Shown here piece by piece: positions 25,444-33,163 of a DNA stretch of 64,000 nt; positions within the stretch are counted from its first letter, which is position 1; each line of letters opens with the position of its first letter. Made by a program: the position numbers and the translations under genes. Location: NCBI RefSeq assembly GCF_900090205.1, contig NZ_LT607802.1, positions 2,408,554 to 2,472,553 on the forward strand. Reading direction: 5' to 3'. The notes beneath the pieces were generated by a model, which saw only the letters and a program-made list of their open reading frames with translations, did no database searches and was not told where the DNA came from. This DNA is from Vogesella sp. LIG4 (GTDB taxonomy: Bacteria; Pseudomonadota; Gammaproteobacteria; Burkholderiales; Chromobacteriaceae).

Positions 25444-25905
25444 TCAGTCCAGCTGCGAGGTGCAGCACGGGCAGCGGCTGGCCTGCAGCGGAATGCTGGA
25501 CAGGCAGTAGCGGCATTCCTTGGTGGTGACCGCGGCTGGAGCTTCTTCCTTCTCTTCGCGCTTCAGGCGGTTGATCACCTTCACCAGCATGAAGATGGCG
25601 AAGGCCACGATGATGAAGCTCACCAGCGCGTTGATGAACAGGCCGATGTTCAGCGTCACCGCGCCGGCGGCCTTGGCGGCCGCCACCGAGGCGTACGGCC
25701 CGGCGGTCTTGGTGCCTTCCTTCAGCACGAAGAACAGGTTGGCGAAATCGACATTGCCGATCAGCAGGCCGATCGGCGGCATGATCACGTCGTCCACCAG
25801 CGACTTGACGATGGCGCCGAAGGCGCCACCGATCACCACACCGACGGCCAGGTCGATGACGTTGCCGCGCATGGCGAACTCACGGAATTCCTTGATGATG
25901 GACAT
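25444..25905 (-). CDS. mscL: Large-conductance mechanosensitive channel with zinc-ribbon-like tail
   Basis: 153 residues. [48 protein letters not shown] is the MscL N-terminal helix and first membrane segment, and [21 protein letters not shown] is the second. After the cytoplasmic helix the protein ends in [18 protein letters not shown], a pair of CxxC motifs that could bind zinc. This tail occurs in some MscL proteins but is absent from the E. coli protein. MscL relieves turgor on osmotic downshock. A good ribosome site (AGGGGGG) precedes the start. Confidence 0.93.
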   Translation of the reverse strand: MSIIKEFREFAMRGNVIDLAVGVVIGGAFGAIVKSLVDDVIMPPIGLLIGNVDFANLFFVLKEGTKTAGPYASVAAAKAAGAVTLNIGLFINALVSFIIVAFAIFMLVKVINRLKREEKEEAPAAVTTKECRYCLSSIPLQASRCPCCTSQLD

Positions 25906-26021
25906 GGTATAGCCCCCCTTGTTATGGATTGTGGATGAATAATGTCGCTAGTATCGGCAAATTTGCCGCAGATTTGAAGCTGTTCGAACGACGGGCCGCC
26001 ACCTTGGCTGCAACCGGCGCA

Positions 26022-26074
26022 TGCGGCCAACCCTGGCCGCGGACGCAAAAACGCCCCGGTGCATGCCGGGGCGT
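26022..26074 (-). terminator. lldP terminator with adjacent repeat motif
   Basis: ACGCCCCGG (26051-26059) and CCGGGGCGT (26066-26074) form a stem followed on the minus strand by TTTTTGCG. Immediately beyond lies a copy of the 10-mer repeat (TGCGGCCAAC, 26022-26031) with a partial inverted partner TGGCCGC. The rest of the gap up to mscL at 25906 shows nothing further. Confidence 0.8.
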
Positions 26075-26094
26075 CGAAGCGGAAAGCGGGTAGC

Positions 26095-27762
26095 TTACGG
26101 GTGGATTACCAGCGCGGTGAACGGCGGCAGATAGGCCATGGCGGTTACCACCAGGCCCACCAGGCAGGCCAGCGCCAGCGAGTGCAGGAACACAAAGCGC
26201 AGGATCACGCCTTCCTTGCCGTAGTACTGGGTGGCGGTGGACGCCACCACGATGGACTGCGCATCGATCATCTTGCCCATCACGCCGCCGGCGGAGTTGG
26301 CCGCGGTCATCAGCACCGGCGACAGGCCCAGCTGCTGCGCCGAGGCTTTCTGCAGGCCGCCGAACAGCACGTTGGCCGCAGTGTCGGAGCCGGTGAGCGC
26401 CACGCCCAGCCAGCCCAGCAGGGTGCCGAAGAACGGGTACAGCGCGCCGGTGTGCGAGAACGCAAGGCCCAGGGTGATGTCCACGCCGGAGAAGCGGGTA
26501 ACGTAACCCAGTGCCAGCATGGCCACGATGGTGATCAGCGAGTAGCGCAGCGACCAGAAGGTTTCCTTGTACACCTTCAGCATCTGCAGCGGACGGTAGC
26601 CCATGATCAGCGCCGAGATCAGCGCGGCCAGCAGGATGCCGGTGCCGGTGGCGGACAGCAGGTTCAGCTTGTACAGCGCGGCTTCCAGGTGCGGGGCGGT
26701 CACTACCGGCGGCATTTTGTAGATCAGGTTATGCAGGCCGGGCCACTTGATTTCCGGTGCGAAGATGCCGTCCAGCACTTTCTTCACCGACGGCGAACCG
26801 AAGGCGAATACCGATACCGACAGGATCAGCCACGGCAGCCAGGCGCGGATCACCTCGCCGGTGCTGTAGCCGTGGTGCTTGTCGGCCACGATGGCCTTGG
26901 CGCCGTTGGCCGCTTCACCACCCATGGTGCCGGCGGTGGAGGTGTAGATCTCCTTGGGGTGCCACACTTTCAGGAAGGCCACCAGCGCGGCAATGGAGCA
27001 TACCGAGGCGATCACGGCCACCAGCTCCGGCCCCATGGTGTTGGACACGATCAGCTGCGGAATGGCGAACGAGAGACCTGCCACCAGTACCGCCGGCCAG
27101 ATGCGCATGGTGTTGCGCCAGCCGCAGAAGGCGATCAGCAGCCAGAACGGCACCAGGATGGCGAACAGCGTCATCTGGCGGCCCACCATGGACGACACCT
27201 GCAGCACATCCAGGCCGGTTACCTTGGCCAGGGTGGTGATCGGGGTGCCCAGCGCGCCGTAGGCTACCGGGGCGGTATTGGCGATCAGCGACAGGCCGGA
27301 GGCGGCCAGCGGCGAGAAGCCCAGGCCGATCAGCATGGCGCCGGTTACCGCTACCGGGGTGCCGAAGCCGCCGGCACCTTCAAAGAAGGCGCCGAAGCAG
27401 AAGGCGATCAGCAGCAGCTGCAGGCGACGGTCGGTGGTGATGCCGGAAATCGATTCGCGCAGGATGGCGAACTGGCCTTTGCGCTCGGTGAGCTGGTACA
27501 GAAAGATGACGTTGAGGATGATCCAGCCGATGGGCATCAGGCCGTTGGCCGCACCCAGCAGCGTGGCGCTGGCCGCCATGCTGACCGGCATGCCGAAGAT
27601 GCCCACCGCCACCAGCAGCGAGGTGGCCAGGCCGAGCAGCGCGGCCTTGTGTGCCTTGACGTGGAAAATACCCAGCGCGCCCAGCAGCACGATGACGGGA
27701 ATGCCTGCCGCCAGCGTGGACAGCCACGGGTTGCCCAACGGGTCATAAACGTGTGACCACAT
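26095..27762 (-). CDS. lldP: L-lactate permease
   Basis: 555 residues, about 12 to 14 membrane segments, LctP family. Diagnostic stretches include FCFGAFFEGAGGFGTPVAVTGAMLIGLGFSPLAASGLSLIANTAPVAYGALGTPI and LGWLGVALTGSDTAANVLFGGLQ. It imports lactate (and possibly glycolate) with protons. AAGGAG lies upstream of the ATG. Monocistronic: no lactate dehydrogenase genes are next to it. Confidence 0.93.
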   Translation of the reverse strand: MWSHVYDPLGNPWLSTLAAGIPVIVLLGALGIFHVKAHKAALLGLATSLLVAVGIFGMPVSMAASATLLGAANGLMPIGWIILNVIFLYQLTERKGQFAILRESISGITTDRRLQLLLIAFCFGAFFEGAGGFGTPVAVTGAMLIGLGFSPLAASGLSLIANTAPVAYGALGTPITTLAKVTGLDVLQVSSMVGRQMTLFAILVPFWLLIAFCGWRNTMRIWPAVLVAGLSFAIPQLIVSNTMGPELVAVIASVCSIAALVAFLKVWHPKEIYTSTAGTMGGEAANGAKAIVADKHHGYSTGEVIRAWLPWLILSVSVFAFGSPSVKKVLDGIFAPEIKWPGLHNLIYKMPPVVTAPHLEAALYKLNLLSATGTGILLAALISALIMGYRPLQMLKVYKETFWSLRYSLITIVAMLALGYVTRFSGVDITLGLAFSHTGALYPFFGTLLGWLGVALTGSDTAANVLFGGLQKASAQQLGLSPVLMTAANSAGGVMGKMIDAQSIVVASTATQYYGKEGVILRFVFLHSLALACLVGLVVTAMAYLPPFTALVIHP

Positions 27763-27910
27763 GCGTTTCTCTCCTTGTTGTGTCGGATGCCGCGGCTGCT
27801 TGTCCTTGCTGGCAAGCGGGTTTTACCGCGCATGGGGCGGACTGTAGCGACAGAACAAGGCACTGTCTGTTGGGGCTGCCCCTTGCGGGAAAACCCTTGC
27901 CTGCGGGGTG

Positions 27911-27934
27911 CATGCGGCCAACGTTGGCCGCATG
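27911..27934. repeat. 24-bp perfect palindrome of two abutting 10-mer repeats
   Basis: TGCGGCCAAC and GTTGGCCGCA meet with no spacer (27913-27932) and are flanked by CA/TG. It lies in the gap between lldP and lpxH (27763-28008). With no loop and no U-tract it is a poor terminator, unlike the other inverted pairs. Nothing else is seen in the gap except the lpxH terminator. Confidence 0.75.
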
Positions 27935-27962
27935 GCCGGCAAAGTGCGGGGCGGGAAAAGCA

Positions 27963-27987
27963 CAAGGCCCGGCATGGCCGGGCCTTG
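27963..27987 (-). terminator. lpxH terminator
   Basis: CAAGGCCCGGC (27963-27973) and GCCGGGCCTTG (27977-27987) form an 11-bp stem. Reading on the minus strand, it comes 21 bp after the lpxH stop and is followed by TGCTTTT. Confidence 0.7.
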
Positions 27988-28008
27988 TTGCGCTGGTGTC
28001 GCGATAGC

Positions 28009-28743
28009 CTAGTGGTGATGCAGCGTCAGCGGGTGGGCGCTGAGGCCCACGCTGTCCAGCCGCAGGTAGCCGCCGTGGCCGCCGTGCCAGTCGGCGATGA
28101 CCCAGCGTTCGCGCACCTCGCCGTTCACCAGGTGTTCGTGGCGCGCCGGGCGGTGGGTGTGGCCGTGGATCAGCGTGGCGCCGGGGTAGGCGGCCAGCAG
28201 TGTCTCGATGGCGGCCGGGGTGACGTCGCTGATCTCGGTCATGCCCTGGGTCTGCTTCTTGTGCTCGCTCATGCCGCGCACCTGGCGGGCAATGATGTGG
28301 CGTTCGGCCAGCGGCTTCTGCAGGAAGGCCTGCTGCCAGGCCGGCTGGCGCACCATGGCGCGGAATTGCTGGTAGGCGGCATCGTCGGCGCATTCGCCAT
28401 CGCCATGCACCAGCAGGTAGCTGCGGCCGTGCACCTGCAGCAGGTGCGGCTCGTCCAGCAGCGTGGCGCCGCTGGCGGCGGCAAAGCCCGGTCCCAGCAG
28501 GAAGTCGCGGTTGCCGCGCATCACGTACAGCGGCGTCACGGCGGCGAAGTCGCGCATCGCCGCCAGCATGGCTGCGCTGAACGGGGTGCTGTCGTCGTCG
28601 CCCACCCAGTATTCGAACAGATCGCCCAGGATGTAGAGCGCATCGATCCTGCCGCGCCAGTCGGCCAGGGTGCGGGTGAACAATTCGCCCAGCCAGCTGG
28701 CCTCGTCGTGCAGATGCAGGTCGGAAATGAAATGGATGGCCAT
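28009..28743 (-). CDS. lpxH: UDP-2,3-diacylglucosamine diphosphatase
   Basis: 244 residues of the calcineurin-like metallophosphatase family. The metal-binding motifs are DLHLHD near residue 8, LGDLFEYWVGDDD, MRGNRDFLLG, LVHGDGEC and LIHGHTHRP. LpxH hydrolyses UDP-diacylglucosamine to lipid X in lipid A synthesis, at the inner face of the membrane. The genes ppiB and ppiA lie upstream on the same strand. Confidence 0.93.
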   Translation of the reverse strand: MAIHFISDLHLHDEASWLGELFTRTLADWRGRIDALYILGDLFEYWVGDDDSTPFSAAMLAAMRDFAAVTPLYVMRGNRDFLLGPGFAAASGATLLDEPHLLQVHGRSYLLVHGDGECADDAAYQQFRAMVRQPAWQQAFLQKPLAERHIIARQVRGMSEHKKQTQGMTEISDVTPAAIETLLAAYPGATLIHGHTHRPARHEHLVNGEVRERWVIADWHGGHGGYLRLDSVGLSAHPLTLHHH

Positions 28744-28757
28744 GATCGCTTCGGATT

Positions 28758-28782
28758 CAAAAAGGGCCGCACAAGGCGGCCC
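28758..28782 (-). terminator. ppiB terminator
   Basis: GGGCCGC (28764-28770) pairs with GCGGCCC (28776-28782), followed on the minus strand by TTTTTGAATC. It lies between ppiB and lpxH, so the two are probably separate transcripts or partly attenuated. Confidence 0.7.
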
Positions 28783-28800
28783 GGGTTCGGCAGGCAGGGA

Positions 28801-29298
28801 TCAGCCCTGGATGATCTCGGCCTTCTCGATCACCACCGCATCCAGCGGCACGTCCTGGTGGCCGCCGGCACGGCCGGTGGCCACGGTCTTGATGCGGTCA
28901 ACCACGTCCTGGCCTTGTACTACCTGGCCGAATACGCAGTAGCCCCAGCCCTGCATGCTCTCGGTGCGGAAGTCCAGGAAGTCGTTGTCGGCAACGTTGA
29001 TGAAGAACTGCGCGCTGGCGGAGTGCGGGTCCGGGGTGCGGGCCATGGCGATGGTGTAAGTCTTGTTGGACACACCGTTGTTGGCTTCGTTCTTGATGGT
29101 GTCGCGGGTGTCCTTCTGTTCCATGTCGGCGGTAAAGCCGCCGCCCTGGATCATGAAACCGTTGATGACGCGGTGGAAGATGGTGCCGTTGTAGTGGCCG
29201 TCCAGCACGTACTGCTCGAAGTTGGCCACGGTTTTCGGGGCCTTGTCGGCAAACATTTCCAGAACGATGTCACCGAAATTGGTCGTCAGCTTGATCAT
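28801..29298 (-). CDS. ppiB: Cytoplasmic peptidyl-prolyl cis-trans isomerase B (cyclophilin)
   Basis: 165 residues without a signal peptide: [55 protein letters not shown], then [18 protein letters not shown] and [12 protein letters not shown]. It is a complete single-domain cyclophilin. AAGGA precedes the start. It lies 20 bp downstream of the exported paralogue ppiA and shares much of its sequence, suggesting an old tandem duplication. Confidence 0.92.
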   Translation of the reverse strand: MIKLTTNFGDIVLEMFADKAPKTVANFEQYVLDGHYNGTIFHRVINGFMIQGGGFTADMEQKDTRDTIKNEANNGVSNKTYTIAMARTPDPHSASAQFFINVADNDFLDFRTESMQGWGYCVFGQVVQGQDVVDRIKTVATGRAGGHQDVPLDAVVIEKAEIIQG

Positions 29299-29318
29299 GG
29301 GGTAATCCTTGGTTTTGC

Positions 29319-29882
29319 TCAGGGTTTATAGGTGGCCTTGGTGATGATCACCGGCTCCAGCGGTACATCCGGCATGCCGGAGACAAAGCCGGTGCGTACC
29401 TTGGCGATGCGGTTCACCACATCCATGCCGGCGCTAACCTTGCCGAACACGGCGTAGCCCCAGCCTTCCGGTGTCTTGCTGCGGAAGTTGAGGAAGTCGT
29501 TGTTGGCCACGTTGATGTAGAACTGCGCGGTGGCCGAATTGGGGTTGAAGGTACGTGCCATGGCAATGGTGCCAATCACGTTCTTCAGGCCGTTGTCGGC
29601 CTCGTTGGCGATCGGCGCGCGGGTGGCTTTTTCCACCAGGCTGCTGTTCTGCGCGGTGAAGCCGCCGCCCTGGATCATGAAGCCGTCGATCACGCGATGG
29701 AACAGCGTTCCGTTATAGTGGCCGGCTTTCACGTAGGCAATGAAGTTCTCCACCGTCTTGGGAGCATGCGCCGGGTCCAGTTCGATGGTGATCGGGCCCT
29801 TGTTGGTGCTCAGTTCGACGCTCGGGGCGGCCAGTGCCGCCAGCGGCAGCATCAGCAGCAGGGAAGACAGCAGTTTTTTCAT
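29319..29882 (-). CDS. ppiA: Periplasmic peptidyl-prolyl cis-trans isomerase A (cyclophilin)
   Basis: 187 residues. [24 protein letters not shown] is a classic Sec signal with cleavage after ALAA, so the enzyme folds proteins in the periplasm. The cyclophilin core is [37 protein letters not shown] and [16 protein letters not shown]. The start at 29882 is chosen for the signal peptide; the frame is open to 29924. Confidence 0.92.
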   Translation of the reverse strand: MKKLLSSLLLMLPLAALAAPSVELSTNKGPITIELDPAHAPKTVENFIAYVKAGHYNGTLFHRVIDGFMIQGGGFTAQNSSLVEKATRAPIANEADNGLKNVIGTIAMARTFNPNSATAQFYINVANNDFLNFRSKTPEGWGYAVFGKVSAGMDVVNRIAKVRTGFVSGMPDVPLEPVIITKATYKP

Positions 29883-29996
29883 GCTCGCGTTCCGTGTGGG
29901 AAATGACGGCCGGCAGTGTAGCATGGCCGCCGTTTGCCGGCAGCGCGGCCTGTGCGGCGGCCGGGCCGGTCTTGAAGTGCCAGCTTGTAAATATCC

Positions 29997-30023
29997 TCAA
30001 GCTTTAAGCCGGATAGCCGATAA
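29997..30023 (+). promoter_or_regulatory. Sigma-28 (FliA) promoter of the flgP-flgT pair
   Basis: TCAAGCTT, 11 bp, then GCCGATAA. This compares with the flagellar sigma factor consensus TAAAGTTT-N11-GCCGATAA: the -10 is exact, the spacing is exact and the -35 matches 6 of 8. It lies 45 bp upstream of flgP. Confidence 0.8.
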
Positions 30024-30068
30024 AGCTGACACGCTGTACAAGGATATGAATAGAAGCGGAGCAATACC

Positions 30069-30791
30069 ATGAACCTTACCCGACTGATTCCCGGCCTGCT
30101 GGCCGTTGCGGCGCTGAGCGCCTGCGCTGCCACGTCAGACACCCCGGCCGGCCAGCAATGGATGGTTGTGGCTTCGGCGCCTGCGGCCAACCCGCCGGCC
30201 AGTGTGGACGAAACGCCGGTTGCCGCCGGCAGCAGCGAGCAGGCGGGTATTGCCCGCCAGCCGACCATGACCCAGAACGGCATCATGCTGGGCGGCGGCT
30301 ATGCCGGCCCGCTGGCCGAGTCCGGCAGCCCCAAGCCGGAGCAATACAATGCGCTGCGCGTGCGCGTGGTGGGCCATGGCGCGCCACCGGTAGGCAAGGA
30401 TCTGTCGCTGGTGCAGCGCCGCCTGCTGGCCATGCGTGCTGCCCAGCTGGACGCCTACCGTGCGATGGCGGAACAGGTGCAGGGCTTCAAACTGTCCGGC
30501 AATAGCGCGGTGGGCAACCTGGTGGCCACCAATGACAGCTTCCGCGTGTACGTGGATGCCTACCTGCGCGGGGTGCGCCTGCTGTCCACCGACTTCAAGC
30601 CGGACGGCAGCAGCGAGAGCATTGCCGAAGTGGTGCTGGACGAAGGCTTCTTCAAGGCTTACCGTACGGCTCTGGCGACCACCGGCAACGTAGCCACCGC
30701 CGCCCGCGTGCTGCCGGCCAACGATGGCAGCAAGCTCGGCTGTACCGAGAGCGGCTGCGTCTACGGTGGAGACTTCTACGTTTCGCACTGA
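30069..30791 (+). CDS. flgP: FlgP-like (LPP20 family) outer-membrane lipoprotein
   Basis: 240 residues. The signal MNLTRLIPGLLAVAALSAC ends in a lipobox (LSAC, C19). The C-terminal half contains the LPP20/FlgP-type domain: LVQRRLLAMRAAQLDAYRAMAEQVQGFKLSGNSAVGNLVATNDSFRVYVDAYLRGVRL. FlgP is required for motility in Vibrio and Campylobacter and associates with the flagellar basal body at the outer membrane. It is followed 3 bp later by a FlgT-like gene and preceded by a sigma-28 promoter. Both support the flagellar assignment. Confidence 0.78.
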   Translation: MNLTRLIPGLLAVAALSACAATSDTPAGQQWMVVASAPAANPPASVDETPVAAGSSEQAGIARQPTMTQNGIMLGGGYAGPLAESGSPKPEQYNALRVRVVGHGAPPVGKDLSLVQRRLLAMRAAQLDAYRAMAEQVQGFKLSGNSAVGNLVATNDSFRVYVDAYLRGVRLLSTDFKPDGSSESIAEVVLDEGFFKAYRTALATTGNVATAARVLPANDGSKLGCTESGCVYGGDFYVSH

Positions 30792-30794
30792 GAA

Positions 30795-32102
30795 ATGATG
30801 CAAACATCCAGTCTGTTACGCGCCGCCTTCGGGGCGGCGTTTGTTTTGCTGGCACTGCCTGCGATGGCGGAAATCTACCGTGCCGAGGGCATGGCTTCGC
30901 TGGAGGTTGGCCGCGTGGCCGCGCGCCAGGCAGCCATCGAGGACGCGCTGCGCCAGATCGCCATCACCCACCAGGGGGCGCTGCAGGGCAGCAGCGAGGT
31001 GAACAACGGCGCGGTAACGGCGGAAAGCCTGATGGTGGGCCCGGTAAGCCTGCCGGGCAAGACGCGGGTGATCAGCGAAACCCAGCGTGCCGGCATGCTG
31101 ATCGTCACCGTGGAACACGATACCGACCCGCCGGGCAATACGGCGGCGCCGGCGCCGAACGAGGGCGGTGTGGCGGCGGCATCGTGCCAGCGCGCGGCGC
31201 TGCCGCCGGGGCGCTTCCTGGCGCGGCGCCTGCTGGCCAGCTACTTCCCGCTGCAGCAGCCGATGCAGGCCGGTGACCTGGGCAGCATGGCCAGCTGGTT
31301 CCCTGCCGAGCTGGTGCGCCGGCTGAACCAGCAGCGCGACGTGCAGGCGCTGGATGCCGGCAATATGTCGCTGTTCCCGGACGGCAAGGTTCAGGAGCCG
31401 ATGCAGGCGGCCGATACCGTGCGCGACATCGGCAACCGTGAAGGCGTGCAGTTCGTGCTGGCCGGGCGCATTCTGGATACCAGCGTCACCCGCCGCGAGC
31501 CGCGGCCCATCCTGTTCGATCACACCAACGAGGCCGAGCAGGGCATGTACTACACCGGGCCGATGTCCGGCCTGCTGGGCTTCTCCATCAAGCAGGTACC
31601 GGTGGAGCGGCGGCTGGTAGTGGAATACTGGCTGTACGATGCGCTAAGCGGCGGCGTGCTGCTGCGCGAGCAGGTGACGCGCGAGGCGCGCGGCAATGTC
31701 GCTGTGGATTCCATGCACCTGTTCGATACCGGCACGCTGGCCAAATCGGACTACGGCCGGCTGCTGGACCAGACGCTGACGGCGATTGCCGGCAAGCTGC
31801 ACGACACCATGCAGTGCCTGCCGTTCAGCAGCCGCGTGGTGCGGGTGGAAGGCGACCGCATCTACCTGTCGGCCGGCGCACTGGATGGCCTGGCGGTGCG
31901 CGATCGCCTGCTGCTGTACAAGCCGCGCCCCAACAGCGAGGTGAAGCGGCTGGATGGCAGTGTGCTGGGGGTGCCGGAGCAGGTAGTGGGCGATCTGGAA
32001 GTGGAGCAGGTGCAGCCACGGCTGGCCATGGCCCGGCTGCGCAGCAGCAGCCAGAAGGTGCAGGTGGGCGATTGGGTGCGTTTCCCCTTGCGCCCCAATT
32101 GA
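30795..32102 (+). CDS. flgT: FlgT-like flagellar assembly protein (H-ring component)
   Basis: 435 residues with a signal peptide (ending ALPAMA-E). The N-terminal domain IYRAEGMASLEVGRVAARQAAIEDALRQIAI resembles the LPP20-like fold of FlgT. The middle domain has GREGVQFVLAGRILDTSV-type sequence, and the C-terminal GDRIYLSAGALDGLAVRDRLLLYK plus DWVRFPL match the FlgT C-terminal domain. In Vibrio FlgT builds the H-ring around the basal body outside the LP ring and helps assemble the stator. Paired with flgP. No ribosome site is obvious, so coupling from flgP is likely. Confidence 0.78.
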   Translation: MMQTSSLLRAAFGAAFVLLALPAMAEIYRAEGMASLEVGRVAARQAAIEDALRQIAITHQGALQGSSEVNNGAVTAESLMVGPVSLPGKTRVISETQRAGMLIVTVEHDTDPPGNTAAPAPNEGGVAAASCQRAALPPGRFLARRLLASYFPLQQPMQAGDLGSMASWFPAELVRRLNQQRDVQALDAGNMSLFPDGKVQEPMQAADTVRDIGNREGVQFVLAGRILDTSVTRREPRPILFDHTNEAEQGMYYTGPMSGLLGFSIKQVPVERRLVVEYWLYDALSGGVLLREQVTREARGNVAVDSMHLFDTGTLAKSDYGRLLDQTLTAIAGKLHDTMQCLPFSSRVVRVEGDRIYLSAGALDGLAVRDRLLLYKPRPNSEVKRLDGSVLGVPEQVVGDLEVEQVQPRLAMARLRSSSQKVQVGDWVRFPLRPN

Positions 32103-32119
32103 CGCTCGTCAGCCAAACA

Positions 32120-32145
32120 AAATGGCCGCCCGAGGGCGGCCATTT
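32120..32145. terminator. Bidirectional terminator between flgT and pbpG
   Basis: AAATGGCCGCCC (32120-32131) pairs with GGGCGGCCATTT (32134-32145) between convergent genes. A copy of the repeated 10-mer follows at 32149-32158. Confidence 0.8.
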
Positions 32146-32163
32146 GCATGCGGCCAACTATGC

Positions 32164-33018
32164 TTAGCCGGACAGCCAGGTATTGGGGTGCGCTTCCAGC
32201 CAGGTCTTGATCGACTTGGCGTCGTTCACGCGGGCGGCGGAGCCGTTGGCGTCCAGCAGTACCATGATCATGCGCTGGCTGCCCACCATGGTCTGCATTA
32301 CCAGGCAGCGGCCGGCTTCTTCGATGTAGCCGGTCTTGGACAGGGCGATGTCCCATACGCCCTCGCGCACCAGCGGGTTGCTGTTCTTGTAGTGCAGCAC
32401 GCGGTTGCCGCGCGGGTGGGCATCGTATTCCGCGGTGGTGGTGAACTGGCGGATCAGCGGGTAGTTGTAGGCCGCTTTCACCATGCGTACCAGGTCCATG
32501 GCGGTGGAAGTGTTGCGCACGTCCAGGCCGGTGGCGTCATGGAATTCGGTATTGTGCATGCCCAGAGACTTGGCCTTGCGGTTCATCTGGGCGATGAAGG
32601 CTGCCTTGCCACCCGGGTAGGTGCGAGCCAGCGAGGCGGCGGCACGGTTTTCCGACGACATCAGTGCCAGCAGCAGCATTTCATGGCGGCTCAGCGTGGA
32701 GCCGACGGCCAGGCGAGAAGTGGTACGCTTGATGCGGTCAACCTCGTCGTCGCTGATGGTGATGCTGTCATCCAGCGGCAGGTTGGCATCCAGCGTCACC
32801 ATGGCGGTCATCAGCTTGGTGATGGAGGCAAACGGCTGTATCTGGTTGGCGTTTTTTTCGTAAACCAGTTGGCCGGATTCGGCGTCAACCACGGCTACCG
32901 AGTGCGAGCTCAGGCGAGGGCCGGAGGTCGTGGCCGCAAGGCTGACTTTTTGCGAGGCGTCAGCCACCAGCGGTGCGCCGGCCAGGCAAATCAGCATGGC
33001 CAAAGTTCTTAGCATCAT
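32164..33018 (-). CDS. pbpG: D-alanyl-D-alanine endopeptidase (PBP7 type)
   Basis: 284 residues with a signal peptide (MMLRTLAMLICLAGAPLVADA). The three penicillin-binding motifs are SITK (S65, K68), SSEN and KTGY, as in the D,D-peptidase S11 family. It cuts peptidoglycan cross-links in the periplasm. GGAG lies 7 nt before the ATG at 33018, so the frame open to 33165 is not used. Divergent from uvrB. Confidence 0.9.
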   Translation of the reverse strand: MMLRTLAMLICLAGAPLVADASQKVSLAATTSGPRLSSHSVAVVDAESGQLVYEKNANQIQPFASITKLMTAMVTLDANLPLDDSITISDDEVDRIKRTTSRLAVGSTLSRHEMLLLALMSSENRAAASLARTYPGGKAAFIAQMNRKAKSLGMHNTEFHDATGLDVRNTSTAMDLVRMVKAAYNYPLIRQFTTTAEYDAHPRGNRVLHYKNSNPLVREGVWDIALSKTGYIEEAGRCLVMQTMVGSQRMIMVLLDANGSAARVNDAKSIKTWLEAHPNTWLSG

Positions 33019-33163
33019 GATAGGGCTCCAGATGCGTGCTTGTTTGTGATTCGATATTCCAATTTTAAATTGAAATAAAGCAGTTGTGCGGGAGAAATTG
33101 TTCCGCCGGCCATGACTGGCGCGGTTTTCAGCTACAATCCGCGTGACATACGAGTGAGAAACC

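Noticed and set aside
26059..27756. 565-residue open frame on the plus strand
   Set aside because: It is a shadow of lldP with Gly/His/Gln/Arg-rich composition.
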